Assembly (NCBI GenBank): GCA_964035575.1
Contig: OZ037928.1
Coordinates: 1,054,001 to 1,118,000, forward strand
Reading direction: 5' to 3'
DNA from: Rhynchopus sp. YZ270_cl-10
Taxonomy: Eukaryota; Euglenozoa; Diplonemea; Diplonemida; Diplonemidae
Length of the DNA stretch: 64,000 bases
In this document: positions 52,590-63,290 of the stretch, piece after piece
How the letters are laid out: the number at the start of each line of letters is the position of its first letter
Numbering within the stretch: the stretch's first letter is position 1
Program-made: the position numbers and the translations under genes
Notes under the pieces: generated by a model
Database searches by the model: none
What the model was told of the DNA's origin: nothing
The model's input: only the letters and a program-made list of their open reading frames with translations

Positions 52590-52899
52590 CTTGCTCTCAT
52601 GTGCCATCTGACAGCCCCATGCAGGACAACACTATGGTGTCCAGCATCGGCAGTGCGTACAACTCGGCGCTGGAGTTATCGACGTGACGTGGGTCTGGGA
52701 AGACGTCTCGCATATTCAGTACAAGTGTGAACGGTGCGAAAGCACTACCCAGTTTGCCGCGAGGCGGCAGGGCTACCCTGCTCCTCTCCCCGGTGTTCAG
52801 TTTTATATTTTGAAAACTGGGTTGTCTTAGTGTGGACACCCGAGGATGAACTCCACTTTTCAAAACGCTGTTTAGTAACCGCTGATGAACACGCTGATG

Positions 52900-53800
52900 A
52901 TCTCTCCTGTGTGGGAGATGTCACACTGATGACGCTAAGGTTGCTCCCCACCGGTCCATCATCAGATGGGGGCGAAGCAGACGTTGTGGGTAGGCGGTTC
53001 TAGTCCGCTTTATTCTTGTTTCATGCTCGGGGGAAGTTGAGCGTTTTCTTTTTGATTGACGCCCTTTTGTGGCGGTGGGACCAGGCTCAGGGTCACCTGT
53101 GGGTGGTTTGTCGGGCACTGTATCAGGCAGTGCAGGCGGCTCAGGTTCTGGTAGTACGGGAGGGGTCACGATGGTGATGCACTGCCTTGGCGTTCCCCGT
53201 CGAACAAGGCTTGTAGGGGTGGCAGGGGTGGCGGTATTGTTACGCAGGCGTCGTCGGGGCGAGGTCCACTGAGCGGCACGCGCAGTGATGGTGGTGTTGT
53301 AGGCGGGGAGGGGGCAGGTGCCCCAGTCACGGTCGGAGAGGGAACTGATGGACCTCGTCAGGTACTTCAGGATAGTGGCGATGCTGCCGGCGCAGAGTTT
53401 GGCACGTGGAGTGTGCCCACCAGACCGGAGGTGCACCGATAGGCCGTAGGCAGTGCAGCATCGTCACTTTTCTCTCCGGGAACGGGGCAGTCCAGCTTGT
53501 TCTCGGCGCAGTGCTTCCGGAACCATCGAAGCCAGAGGGACATCGCCTTCCCCCGCTCACGCACAGACAGGGCATGGGCGACCTGTTTGCACTGTCGCAG
53601 CGAGATGCCTGAGTATACCTCAAAGCTAATACCCAGCTCAATGTTGCTGATGCAACTGTTGCTGTCCTCAACAGACCTCAGCCACGCAAGAAAAGCAGTG
53701 TGTCGCTCAGGGCCGTATTTCCACGACGGAGGCGCCCTCGAGGGGAGCCGGCTCCAGTCAAAGTCCACGGAAAGTGACGGGGTGTCCGCAGCCCTGTCCC
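52900..53800 (-). mobile_element. LINE remnant: ORF2 C-terminal domain
   Basis: Minus strand 53768-53367 reads WKYGPERHTAFLAWLRSVED and CISNIELGISFEVYSGI. This matches in pattern the post-RT block of the OTU LINE (HFWALKAWLAAL, TQLELMLDFEIFSGLD). A change of frame leads to a Pro-rich and Lys/Arg-rich C-terminus (53436-52921, SKRKRSTSPEHETRIKRTR). It is a different LINE family, broken, with the RT and endonuclease missing. Confidence 0.65.
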
Positions 53801-54725
53801 AGGGCAGGCGGGCTTTGGTACCCAGGCATTGTGTAGGGTAATTGTGTTTGCATACAGCTAAACCAAGACAACGTGGTCACCTTTAGTCCGTATTTGGATC
53901 GTAGTGACCAATGTCATGCGCTTAGGTGCCCATCAATGGGTCGGGGAGTGATCAAAGTTAAGGGAAATTATTCTGGCGTAAATGATGGATCAGATCTGCC
54001 GTCACTGCCTCACCCGGTCCCTCCCTTTGAAAAAAAATACCTCGTATGACTTTCAGAGATGGCAATGCCCAATTCCTACCCTTGGTCTTGCAGCTCAGTC
54101 TACAATAGCCCTGTACTAGACACGCCCGGTCGTAGACTCGACTATAGCACTGCCCCCGCATGTGCCTCGTCTTCTTTATCTTCTTCAGAGTCCACATTTG
54201 CATGCGGGCACCTAATACACCACACGTCGCCTTTTCTCGGTTTCCTAGACCCAGTCTCCCATCACCAATGAGGACACCTTCGGCAGGCCCACTAGTGGAT
54301 GCGGCGCTTTGCCTTTACTGTCATTCCACCGCGTCTACAAGGGTTTTAGAGCGGACTTGTCGTAGAACCGCCCATACAGTGTCCCCGACACTTTCCCCCG
54401 CCCCCAACGGTGTTGAACCTCAGGTCCCCTGGCTTAGCCACTAAGAGAAAACCTGCAGCCATACACGTCTGCGGCCATCACTGGCTTAGAGGGGCCGTGT
54501 GACGCACTGATTTCGACACGTTGCCGAAGAAGCGCGATCGCGCTTTGTGTGGTTTTGTGTATCCCTTGTGAACCTGGAATCGATAGCAGACAGGAAAAAG
54601 AGGATGGGCAGGCAGCACCTGCCCGACCTGTGTTAAGTGAATCAGTGATTGCCTGACAGATGTCTGGGTAACCGTGTATTCTGTGTGGGTATCCGTGTCC
54701 GGAGTATACACGACGGTGAAGTAAA
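53801..54725. other. Transposon interior, no gene recognised
   Basis: Ordinary base composition; short open frames on both strands without recognisable domains. Confidence 0.5.
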
Positions 54726-56008
54726 ATGACATGACATGACATGACATGACATGACATGACATGACATGACATGACATGACATGACATGACATGACATGAC
54801 ATGACATGACATGACATGACATGACATGACATGACATGACATGACATGACATGACATGACATGCCATGACATGACATGACATGACATGACATGACATGAC
54901 ATGACATGACATGACATGACATGACATGACATGACATGACATGACATGACATGACATGACATGACATGACATGACATGACATGACATGACATGACATGAC
55001 ATGACATGACATGACATGACATGACATGACATGACATGACATGACATGACATGACATGACATGACATGACATGACATGACATGACATGACATGACATGAC
55101 ATGACATGACATGACATGACATGACATGACATGACATGACATGACATGACATGACATGACATGACATGACATGACATGACATGACATGACATGACATGAC
55201 ATGACATGACATGACATGACATGACATGACATGACATGACATGACATGACATGACATGACATGACATGACATGACATGACATGACATGACATGACATGAC
55301 ATGACATGACATGACATGACATGACATGACATGACATGACATGACATGACATGACATGACATGACATGACATGACATGACATGACATGACATGACATGAC
55401 ATGACATGACATGACATGACATGACATGACATGACATGACATGACATGACATGACATGACATGACATGACATGACATGACATGACATGACATGACATGAC
55501 ATGACATGACATGACATGACATGACATGACATGACATGACATGACATGACATGACATGACATGACATGACATGACATGACATGACATGACATGACATGAC
55601 ATGACATGACATGACATGACATGACATGACATGACATGACATGACATGACATGACATGACATGACATGACATGACATGACATGACATGACATGACATGAC
55701 ATGACATGACATGACATGACATGACATGACATGACATGACATGACATGACATGACATGACATGACATGACATGACATGACATGACATGACATGACATGAC
55801 ATGACATGACATGACATGACATGACATGACATGACATGACATGACATGACATGACATGACATGACATGACATGACATGACATGACATGACATGACATGAC
55901 ATGACATGACATGACATGACATGACATGACATGACATGACATGACATGACATGACATGACATGACATGACATGACATGACATGACATGACATGACATGAC
56001 ATGACATG
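54726..56008 (+). repeat. 5-bp microsatellite (ATGAC), about 256 copies
   Basis: 1283 bp with a single visible variant unit (atgcc at 54861-54865). Three antisense frames stay open through it (Met-Ser-Cys-His-Val) and are not genes. Confidence 0.98.
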
Positions 56009-56760
56009 CGCTTTTACATGTGCTTTCCATGTAACTTTTTTTACATGTACTTTACATGTAAAGTGACATGTGCCATGACAAGGTGCATGACCAGTTACAT
56101 GACAAGACTAACTAACGACAAGACTCCTGTATATAATGAGTGGCGTTAGGCCCTTGTCATTATTTAGTCTTGTCATGCAACTAGTCATACCCCCTTGTGT
56201 CATTGCTCACACTCGGTTGTGGTGCAACGCACCGGGGTACCCTAAATAGGGTCCGCGCGGGGTACTCAGTCCAATCCGGACTGAGCGCTCACCCCGAGTC
56301 CGCCGGGCTGACTCGGGGTCCGGCCAATAGGGTCCGGCCACTCCATCGTGTGGTTTGTGTCGGATTGGTAGCCTTGAACAGGGAAATAGCTAATGGAATT
56401 GGAACCTCTGTCGCGGTGTCGCAACGACTGCTCTGCAAGTCGCCACCAGATCCACTTTTATGAAAATAAGTGTAGGGGAGGACCTCTCACAACTTCTGAG
56501 CAAAGTCGGTTTTTGACACAAAATCGGGGTGGGTGGGCCATAATTTGCTCCAAATATGACCAGTCGAAAATTGGGATTTTTCTGAAATTTGCATTGTGCC
56601 CAGCAAAAATCCTCGTTTTTTTGAAGAATTTTACAAAAAATATGCTATGCCCCCTATGACTGGACCCAACTCCCCTCACTATTTTTTGCCTAAAAAAGCC
56701 CCAAAAATTCTGCAGGTTTTTTCAGGTTTTGCGATTTTTACGAGATTTAGCGTAGCCTCC
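56009..56760. other. Right end of the 8.2-kb element
   Basis: Contains acatgtaaagt-type palindromes (56020-56065), nested GC-rich inverted repeats around ggggtaccctaaatagggtc and aatccggactgagcg (56225-56345), and the right subterminal inverted repeat (56470-56760). Confidence 0.6.
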
Positions 56761-56839
56761 TGTGGTTGAAAAACGTCCGAAACGCAGCAGAGACGAATCC
56801 CCCGAGCAAGCCCGCAAACGACGGTGTCACGTGCAATGA
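56761..56839 (+). pseudogene. Detached 3' end of LRR gene F
   Basis: Starting with the TGT duplication, the sequence reads [19 protein letters not shown], then RCHVQ and TGA, the family's basic tail. It is the continuation of 47651-48543 on the far side of the transposon. Confidence 0.92.
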
Positions 56840-57176
56840 CGACGTGGTGTGCTGGTGGGAGGGGATGTGGGTGTGTGTGGGTGTACTCGAAACTGTTTTT
56901 CCACTATGGGTACCAGGTACAGCGTGTACGACCTAGTGTATACTGGGGTGTACCTAAATTGTACAGATCTGGCTATAAAAAAAGTTGGGATTGTACACCA
57001 AATAGTCAGATCTACAATTTCTATGCACTGTGTAAATACAGTGTATCGATCTGACTATACCCCTGTGTCTATGTGTATACATTTGACTTTCACCCCAAAA
57101 AGAAATATAGCAGAGAAGACACAAAAACTGCATCTATGAACGGGGATAGATTTTTTCACTAACTCGCGAGGGAAAA
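56840..57176. repeat. Gene F 3' flank joined to a copy of 38216-38530
   Basis: After 30 bp of LRR 3' flank the sequence switches (ggggatgtgggtgtgtgtgg) to the repeated spacer also found before gene C. Confidence 0.8.
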
Positions 57177-57881
57177 AAAGTACCAACCCCCACGCCTCCA
57201 ACAGTCTTGTGCCCACTACAGTCAGTTGATGTTGTTTTTGTTTCTGCGTATGATTGTGCCCACCCCTGCACAGTTTTGCTTCCCAGCCAGAACCTACGTC
57301 ACACAGGCCTCATGGCTCTGCGTCTCCAATGCTCCTTTCATTCATCTGACTGATGAGTGGAAGCGGGTGGAGGGCATATCAGATGCAAACCACGTAATGG
57401 CTTCAACGGGCTTTTGCATTTTCAATGTCACATTAGATGTTCCATGTTGCTTCCCACTTCATGTATCACTCACATAGCACGCATACACACATTCGTGGAC
57501 AGGATGTACGTTGCAATCCCCACACACGTTGCCCGTTTTTGAGCGTCATGTCTCCCAAGCATACCTCCCACGTGTCGAAGCTTTCTCTACGAGGTGCCAC
57601 CAGATGCTTCTCCTGATGGGTGCAGGTGTATAGCCTCTCCTGTTCCGTCATGAGGTGCCTCGTGACTCAGGATGTGGGCACGAAGTGTTCCCCAGTATCG
57701 TGGTGCGTCGAGTACACTTTTACAACACCACAGAGTTCGGCACACAGTGCACATACCTCACCTTGAGCACCCGTCAGCAGAAGCAAGGTTCTTTGAAAAG
57801 ACTGCAGGCTTGTTGTCTTGTCCTCCACACCCCACCACCACACACAGAGCTCAGAACACAAAAAGAAACCACAACAAACAA
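57177..57881 (+). promoter_or_regulatory. Upstream region of LRR gene G
   Basis: Same type as before gene C. The 57177-57475 part equals the orphan block at 10934-11240. Contains the shared gcatatcagatgcaaacc segment and the common leader before ATG. The CAGGGTTGAAACCCTG palindrome of the other upstream types is absent. Confidence 0.62.
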
Positions 57882-58928
57882 ATGGACGTGCACTTCGAGG
57901 ATTTCAAAGCGAATCAGCACACAGTCGAGGTGGGTGCAGATGACACAGCGGAGCACATGCGGCGGAAGGTGGCGTCTGCAATGGGGCTGCCTGAAGACAG
58001 CTTTTGCATGAGTTTCAGAGACGAAGCGATGGTCGAAGGATACGACATGACGCAGCTGAGTGCTGGTGACACAATCGTGCTGACGAAGTCGATGAAGTAC
58101 GAAGCTGTTGCAGCGCTTCATGCGTTGGGTGAGACTGACCTGAGGCCAGAGAGGTTGGAGGAGGTGGAGGATCCTGAGGTGGCGTGTTTGCTTCTGCAGG
58201 CGGAGGTTGCGACTGTCATTCCTGATGGGTTCTTGGCGGAGACATGGTTAACGCGACTTGATCTCAGTGCTGTGTCCTTTGTGACACAGATTGGAGACTC
58301 GTTCCTAGAGGGCTGCGACTCGTTAACAAGTGTTAACCTGTCTGGGTTGAGCAATGTGACGTGGATTGGTGAGAGCTTTCTTTACAACTGCTGCGCTTTA
58401 ACGACCCTTGATCTAACAGCATTCAAAAAAGTTACGACGATTGGCGAATGCTTTCTTTTCGGCTGCAACTCTTTAACCACCCTTGATCTGACACCATTCA
58501 ACAACGTGACGGCGATTGACAGTTACTTTCTTCACCGCTGCGAATCTTTAACCACCCTTGATCTGACACCACTGAACAACGTTACGACGATTTGCGACTA
58601 CTTTCTTGAAGGCTGCGAAGCTTTAACGACCCTGGATCTGACACCATTCAACAACGTTACGGAGATTGGCGCCTACTTTCTCTCCGGCTGCAGCTCTTTA
58701 ACCACCCTTGATCTCTCACGACTCAACAAGGTTAAGAACGTAGGTTCAGATTTTACTGTTAACTGCACTTCGTTGACGAGTATTTACCTTTCCGGCTGCA
58801 GCAGTGCTGTGTCCAACAAAGTAAGGAAAATGAAGAAGCTGAGCAAGCTTGTGGTTGAAGAACGTCCGAAACGCAGCAGAGACGAATCCCCCGAGCAAGC
58901 CCGCAAACGACAGAGACACGCACAATGA
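57882..58928 (+). CDS. LRR gene G: ubiquitin-like domain + 7 LRRs + basic tail
   Basis: 348 aa from the family start. An in-frame ATG at 57672 would give 418 aa, but the common leader supports 57882. Ubiquitin-like residues 1-70 (SFRDEAMVEG, with Arg where others have Gly), linker, seven repeats (FLHRCESLTTLDLTPLNN type), cap [16 protein letters not shown], and the basic tail to RKRQRHAQ. The TGA-C stop is as elsewhere, but the following Lys/Gly-rich frame is shorter because of a small deletion at about 59060. An intact member, probably expressed. Confidence 0.92.
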   Translation: MDVHFEDFKANQHTVEVGADDTAEHMRRKVASAMGLPEDSFCMSFRDEAMVEGYDMTQLSAGDTIVLTKSMKYEAVAALHALGETDLRPERLEEVEDPEVACLLLQAEVATVIPDGFLAETWLTRLDLSAVSFVTQIGDSFLEGCDSLTSVNLSGLSNVTWIGESFLYNCCALTTLDLTAFKKVTTIGECFLFGCNSLTTLDLTPFNNVTAIDSYFLHRCESLTTLDLTPLNNVTTICDYFLEGCEALTTLDLTPFNNVTEIGAYFLSGCSSLTTLDLSRLNKVKNVGSDFTVNCTSLTSIYLSGCSSAVSNKVRKMKKLSKLVVEERPKRSRDESPEQARKRQRHAQ

Positions 58929-59130
58929 CGACGTGGTGTGCTGGTGGGAGGGGATAAAGGGAAGGACGGGAAGAAGGGTAAGAAGGGAGGTGGGGAAGGG
59001 CCGGTAGGTACTGCCTACTCTGCTCGCCTCCACAAACTTTGCACAACAAAAAAGACACAAACATAAGAGACACAAAGCAGGGAAAGGGGTTGAGGGACAG
59101 GAGGATAGGGATAACGTCTGCCTAGATTAG
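58929..59130 (+). other. 3' flank of gene G
   Basis: The conserved LRR 3' flank up to ggggttgagggacaggagga and gggataacgtctgcctagat, the last part shared with the flank of gene E. Confidence 0.65.
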
Positions 59131-59370
59131 AAGGAGTTTTCCTGACTATCATGGCTGCCCACATCCTCTATGCAAAAAGACCTGCAATGGCAGACACCAA
59201 AGACCAAAATAGACATCGATCCACAAACACCACATTTGCCACAAACACCACATTTGCCACTTCCCCCCCCCCCCCCCTCCTCCCCACACCTCCATACCAC
59301 CCACCACTCTCGCCCTTTCAAACGCCCCACTCCCCTCAAGACAAACAGCAACACCTTTCTTTTAACCACA
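59131..59370 (+). promoter_or_regulatory. Upstream region of the hydroxylase gene
   Basis: Pyrimidine-rich: a C-run at about 59265-59277, many cacc/ccac motifs, ctcccctcaag, and cttttaaccaca before ATG. No clear TATA box. Confidence 0.45.
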
Positions 59371-60327
59371 ATGGGTGTGGTTTCGGATGTGAAGGGGAAG
59401 TACCCCTCTTATGGCGAGATTCTTGTTGACTTCTTGGTGCACATCACTAGGGGGCCAGCGTTGATGACCGCACTGGCCTATACGCTGCACTCACCGTTCG
59501 TCTCCTTCACTGCATGGCTCGGAGCGTTCGGCTTCGACGAAGCAATGATCTTCGCTGCGTGCGCGTGCCTGACGCACGTTGTTCTTTATATCATCTGCGG
59601 TGGGCTTGCCTACTATCTGGATATGACCAACACCCTGCAACAGTACAAGCTCTACCGCACCGAGGCAATGGCGAACCCACCTTCCCGCTACAGACAGATG
59701 TGGAAGGAAGCGCTCCAAGGCATGCTGGCAACACCGCCCCTCCTCTATGTCGCGTACACCTACTTCGACCTGGGTAACAACATCTTCGCTATTAAAAACC
59801 ATGAAGAGCTGGGCGAGCTGCAGTGGGTCTTTGCGACGCTTTCTTTCGCAAAATTTTTCAACTTTTTTATGTTTTATTGGGCGCACCGTCTGCTTCATCA
59901 TGACGCGTTGTACGCACGGTTTCACAAACACCACCATTCCTTCGTAGGATCCATTGCGTGGTCCGCTGAGTTTGCAGACCCCGTTGAGAAGGTTGTAGCG
60001 TTCTTTTGGCCGGTCTTCTTCGGTGTGATGCTGTTCCACCCACACCCACTTCTCTGCCACCTCTGGCTCGGCGTGCGTCTGCACCAGACCTATGAAACCC
60101 ATTCAGGCTACGCTTTCCACAGCTCCCTCCTCCACAAGATCGGCCTCACGTACTCCGACGAGACGGCCTTCCACGACTTCCACCATACGGTCAACAAGGG
60201 GAACTTCTGCATCCTCTGGATCGATGCGCTCTTTGGAACAATGGACCCCTGGGTTGAGGGAGGTGGCATCGAGGGCTACCTCAAGAAGGGTGAAGAAGCG
60301 AAGCGTGTTGCTAACAAGGCAGAGTGA
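59371..60327 (+). CDS. Fatty acid hydroxylase / sterol desaturase family protein
   Basis: 318 aa, intronless. The di-iron histidine clusters of this membrane family are all present: HRLLHH (172-177), HKHHH (185-189) and FHDFHH (267-272), with further His in THSGYAFH. Hydrophobic segments at about 48-80, 115-130, 155-171 and 208-230 fit an ER-membrane enzyme with cytosolic active site. It would use O2 and electrons from NAD(P)H via cytochrome b5 to hydroxylate or oxidise a lipid, as C-4 methylsterol oxidases, C-5 sterol desaturases and fatty acid hydroxylases do; the substrate cannot be told. The start at 59371 follows aaccacaATGG. A start at 59170 would add an unlikely Pro/His-rich leader. 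Stop TGA, with aataaa 40 bp downstream. Confidence 0.93.
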   Translation: MGVVSDVKGKYPSYGEILVDFLVHITRGPALMTALAYTLHSPFVSFTAWLGAFGFDEAMIFAACACLTHVVLYIICGGLAYYLDMTNTLQQYKLYRTEAMANPPSRYRQMWKEALQGMLATPPLLYVAYTYFDLGNNIFAIKNHEELGELQWVFATLSFAKFFNFFMFYWAHRLLHHDALYARFHKHHHSFVGSIAWSAEFADPVEKVVAFFWPVFFGVMLFHPHPLLCHLWLGVRLHQTYETHSGYAFHSSLLHKIGLTYSDETAFHDFHHTVNKGNFCILWIDALFGTMDPWVEGGGIEGYLKKGEEAKRVANKAE

Positions 60328-60367
60328 GAGAGAAGACAAGAAAACGAGAGAGAGTCAGATAGAGCGA

Positions 60368-60373
60368 AATAAA
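60368..60373 (+). terminator. AATAAA poly(A) signal of the hydroxylase gene
   Basis: aataaa lies 40 bp after the stop codon and is followed by a T-rich stretch. Confidence 0.6.
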
Positions 60374-61261
60374 TGGTAATTTTGTTTATAAAAAGGGTGC
60401 ATGTGTTCATGTGTGTTTTTCTTTTGATTCCAACGTATTTGTCCACTTTTTTTGTATTTATTTTTGAATATATGAGAATTGTCAACGAAAAAAAAAAAAA
60501 CTTTTTCTTTTTCTTCTTTCGTTTCTTTTGACTGAATATCTATCTAAAAAAAAGGAAGAGTTTTATTTTTTATCGCTCTGCTTGATTCCTTAAAGAGGAT
60601 TTTCTACTGAAGGACGAATGCAAACAATTTGGTGGGAGGGGAAGGGGTGCATAGACTGTTTCTTGATGAAAAAGGCTGTTTCGCCCCTCCCTCTTTTTTT
60701 GATAAATTGTTTGGAGTAGTGTAGTTGCCTCGGGTTGTGTTGCCACAGGTTGTACAAATCTCCACTTTCCAAGAAGACTCACAAAAAAGGCATTCTTATT
60801 CTTTATATTTGAATCATGGTTGGCATAGTGTAGTTGCCACCTGTGCCCAAGCTCCACTGTATTTCATACTTCTCATACATACCACCTGGTTTTTACCCCA
60901 CGTAAAGGCGCGTAAAGGCGCGTGTCATAACCAAAACGCAAATGCAACAAAAAAAAAAAAACAAAACAAAACAAAATCATATATGGTGCTCCGGGAGGGG
61001 TCGATATTGACAGGTCGCCGACAGGTCGTTGACCGACTTCCGAAAGCACCAAACAAGTACATTTTAAAAGACCCCCAAAACAAAAAGAGCACAAAGCAAA
61101 TGGCAACATAGTGGAGTTCATCCTCGGGTGTCTACACTAATACAAACCTAGTTTTCAAAAACAACAACTTTCTTTCAAACCTCCCATACATAAAGCCCCA
61201 AAAAAGTTTGGGTACATTTAGTGCACCCTATTATACCTTCTATTCAGTAGAATAGATAGTA
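60374..61261. other. Intergenic with short dispersed repeats
   Basis: 60455-60580 is related to the flanks of the hAT-like element (35205-35221 and 36652-36820). tagtggagttcatcctcggg lies at 61109. No gene recognised. Confidence 0.55.
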
Positions 61262-62095
61262 TATGGACTCGTCCGGAAACCCCTCTGGTAAGATTCATCC
61301 TTTTGGGTATTTTTGGGTTTTTTTGATGATGTCCCCCACAAAAAGTGCATCTAGGTGATATTCTGATATGAAAATAGGTTTTTGGGGGGGTCTGAGGCTA
61401 TATTTTCGCTTTTTAATCAGATTTTCAGCCTTTTATTGTCGTTCTTCTGGATCTCTTCTCTCTTTCTCTTAATCCTGCCATGCCGCCTTGACAAGGTTTC
61501 ATTGACCTCTGTCAAATCTACTGGATCAATGCCAGGGACTTTTGCTTTGCGGGTCACCTTGGATGTGGAGACTCCATAGTAAATACAGGTTCCCTCCATG
61601 TCAGAGTACACGCTGAAATGACACGACTGTTGCTCGGGTAGCAGTACACAGAAGAAAAGAGATTGATGGAAAGAAGGGTGCACTGATACGTATGAGTACG
61701 AGGGAATGAGATAACAAAGGCGTGGGGAAGCTCGCGCAGGGCACCGACAATGACCCCTACGGTAAGGATCTCCTGACAACAAGAATCATCAGAGAGATGG
61801 TTCGAAACGACACCAAGTGTGCGTCGCACCCATTCTTACCGTGTTTCTCGACAAAAAAGTGAACTTCACTGCTGTCATTGCCACGTTTATGAAATGTCCA
61901 AAAATACGTAAAAAAATATAAGTAAAAAGGGGGGGAGCGGAAATAAACAAAATAATGATCAAAATATGCCCTCTGGGGTGGTAGGTGTATGGCGGGTATC
62001 AAAAAATTGGGTTGTTTGGGTGTTTTGAGCAGAAAAACCTCAAAAAACCCCCAAAAGGATGAATCTTACCAGGAGGGTTTCCGGACGGACCCATA
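61262..62095. mobile_element. 834-bp TIR element, TATGGACTCGTCCGGAAACC ends
   Basis: The ends match in inverted orientation over about 50 bp (through ggtaagattcatcctttt), with TA at both sides. A 121-codon frame on the minus strand inside (61782-61417) has no recognisable domain. Confidence 0.83.
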
Positions 62096-62097
62096 TG

Positions 62098-62227
62098 CAG
62101 TAAGACAACAAACATCGGTGGGGTAAAAAACACCGGAGGGATAAAAAAAAAACTAAGGGTGGATTTTGGGATTTCAAAAGCTCTAAGGAGGGTTTTTTTA
62201 CCCCACCGATGTTTTGTTGTCTTACTG
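62098..62227. mobile_element. 130-bp foldback MITE
   Basis: CAGTAAGACAACAAACATCG pairs with cgatgttttgttgtcttactg, and the stem continues through gtggggtaaaaaa. Sits 2 bp from the preceding element. Confidence 0.85.
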
Positions 62228-62415
62228 TGAAATAATTAAATACTCCCCACACATTAAGCTCCCCGATGGCCATCGGAGACCCTCCAATGGTGTTTTCGGA
62301 GGGACACAATGTACTTGAGGAAACACACAATTCACCACTTACCAACTTACCGTAACTTCTCCTCCACTTATGCTATTTTCTGCCCCCCTGTTCACACTAT
62401 TTCAACGTTATCCTC

Positions 62416-62450
<35 letters not shown>

Positions 62451-62580
62451 CACAGGCCTTTTGCTAACCATCATGCCATCGTGCCACGTTTTTGGGCGTT
62501 TTTTATTTTTTTTTCCATCATGCCACGGGGGGTGGTGGGGCAGGGCTTTCGCTATCCATCACCTGGGGATTTCCCCCCCA
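62228..62580. other. Intergenic, poly-T tract
   Basis: Poly-T at 62419-62450. Just before the array, accatcatgccatcgtgcca and ccatcatgccacgg look like inverted units of the following microsatellite. Confidence 0.6.
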
Positions 62581-63290
62581 GATGGCATGATGGCATGATG
62601 GCATGATGGCATGATGGCATGATGGCATGATGGCATGATGGCATGATGGCATGATGGCATGATGGCATGATGGCATGATGGCATGATGGCATGATGGCAT
62701 GATGGCATGATGGCATGATGGCATGATGGCATGATGGCATGATGGCATGATGGCATGATGGCATGATGGCATGATGGCATGATGGCATGATGGCATGATG
62801 GCATGATGGCATGATGGCATGATGGCATGATGGCATGATGGCATGATGGCATGATGGCATGATGGCATGATGGCATGATGGCATGATGGCATGATGGCAT
62901 GATGGCATGATGGCATGATGGCATGATGGCATGATGGCATGATGGCATGATGGCATGATGGCATGATGGCATGATGGCATGATGGCATGATGGCATGATG
63001 GCATGATGGCATGATGGCATGATGGCATGATGGCATGATGGCATGATGGCATGATGGCATGATGGCATGATGGCATGATGGCATGATGGCATGATGGCAT
63101 GATGGCATGATGGCATGATGGCACGATGGCACGATGGCACGATGGCACGATGGCACAATGGCACGATGGCACGATGGCACGATGGCACGATGGCACGATG
63201 GCACGATGGCACGATGGCACGATGGCACGATGGCACGATGGCACGATGGCACGATGGCACGATGGCACGATGGCACGATGGCACGATGAC
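62581..63290 (+). repeat. 8-bp microsatellite with two blocks (GATGGCAT then GATGGCAC)
   Basis: About 67 units of GATGGCAT are followed from about 63118 by about 21 units of GATGGCAC with one deviant (caatggca). The clean switch shows two phases of expansion. Confidence 0.97.

Larger units (their letters stand above)
48544..56760. mobile_element. 8.2-kb TIR element inserted in LRR gene F
   Basis: The ends GGAGGCTACGTCAAATCTC and GAGATTTAGCGTAGCCTCC are inverted repeats with two mismatches, flanked by TGT on both sides (3-bp duplication within cttgtggttgaa). Inverted similarity continues inward, for example agtgaggggagttgggtcca (about 48880) against its complement at 56660-56685. The 3-bp duplication and GG-start would fit PIF/Harbinger or a CMC-type element. 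No transposase was recognised; the interior is nested repeats and a LINE remnant. Confidence 0.85.

Noticed and set aside
54726-56008. Telomere or centromere array
   Set aside because: The unit is unlike telomeric G-rich repeats, is internal, and sits inside a transposon.
54434-56030. Three overlapping minus-strand frames of 460-520 codons
   Set aside because: They only translate the ATGAC microsatellite; the unit gives no stop in these frames.
56200-56400. tRNA-like or other structured RNA in the GC-rich inverted repeats
   Set aside because: The stems are nested simple inverted repeats; no A/B box or cloverleaf could be drawn.
10934-57475. The repeated blocks at 10.9, 38.5 and 57.2 kb as solo LTRs
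   Set aside because: They lie directly upstream of LRR genes and share the family leader; no TG...CA ends or target duplications were seen.
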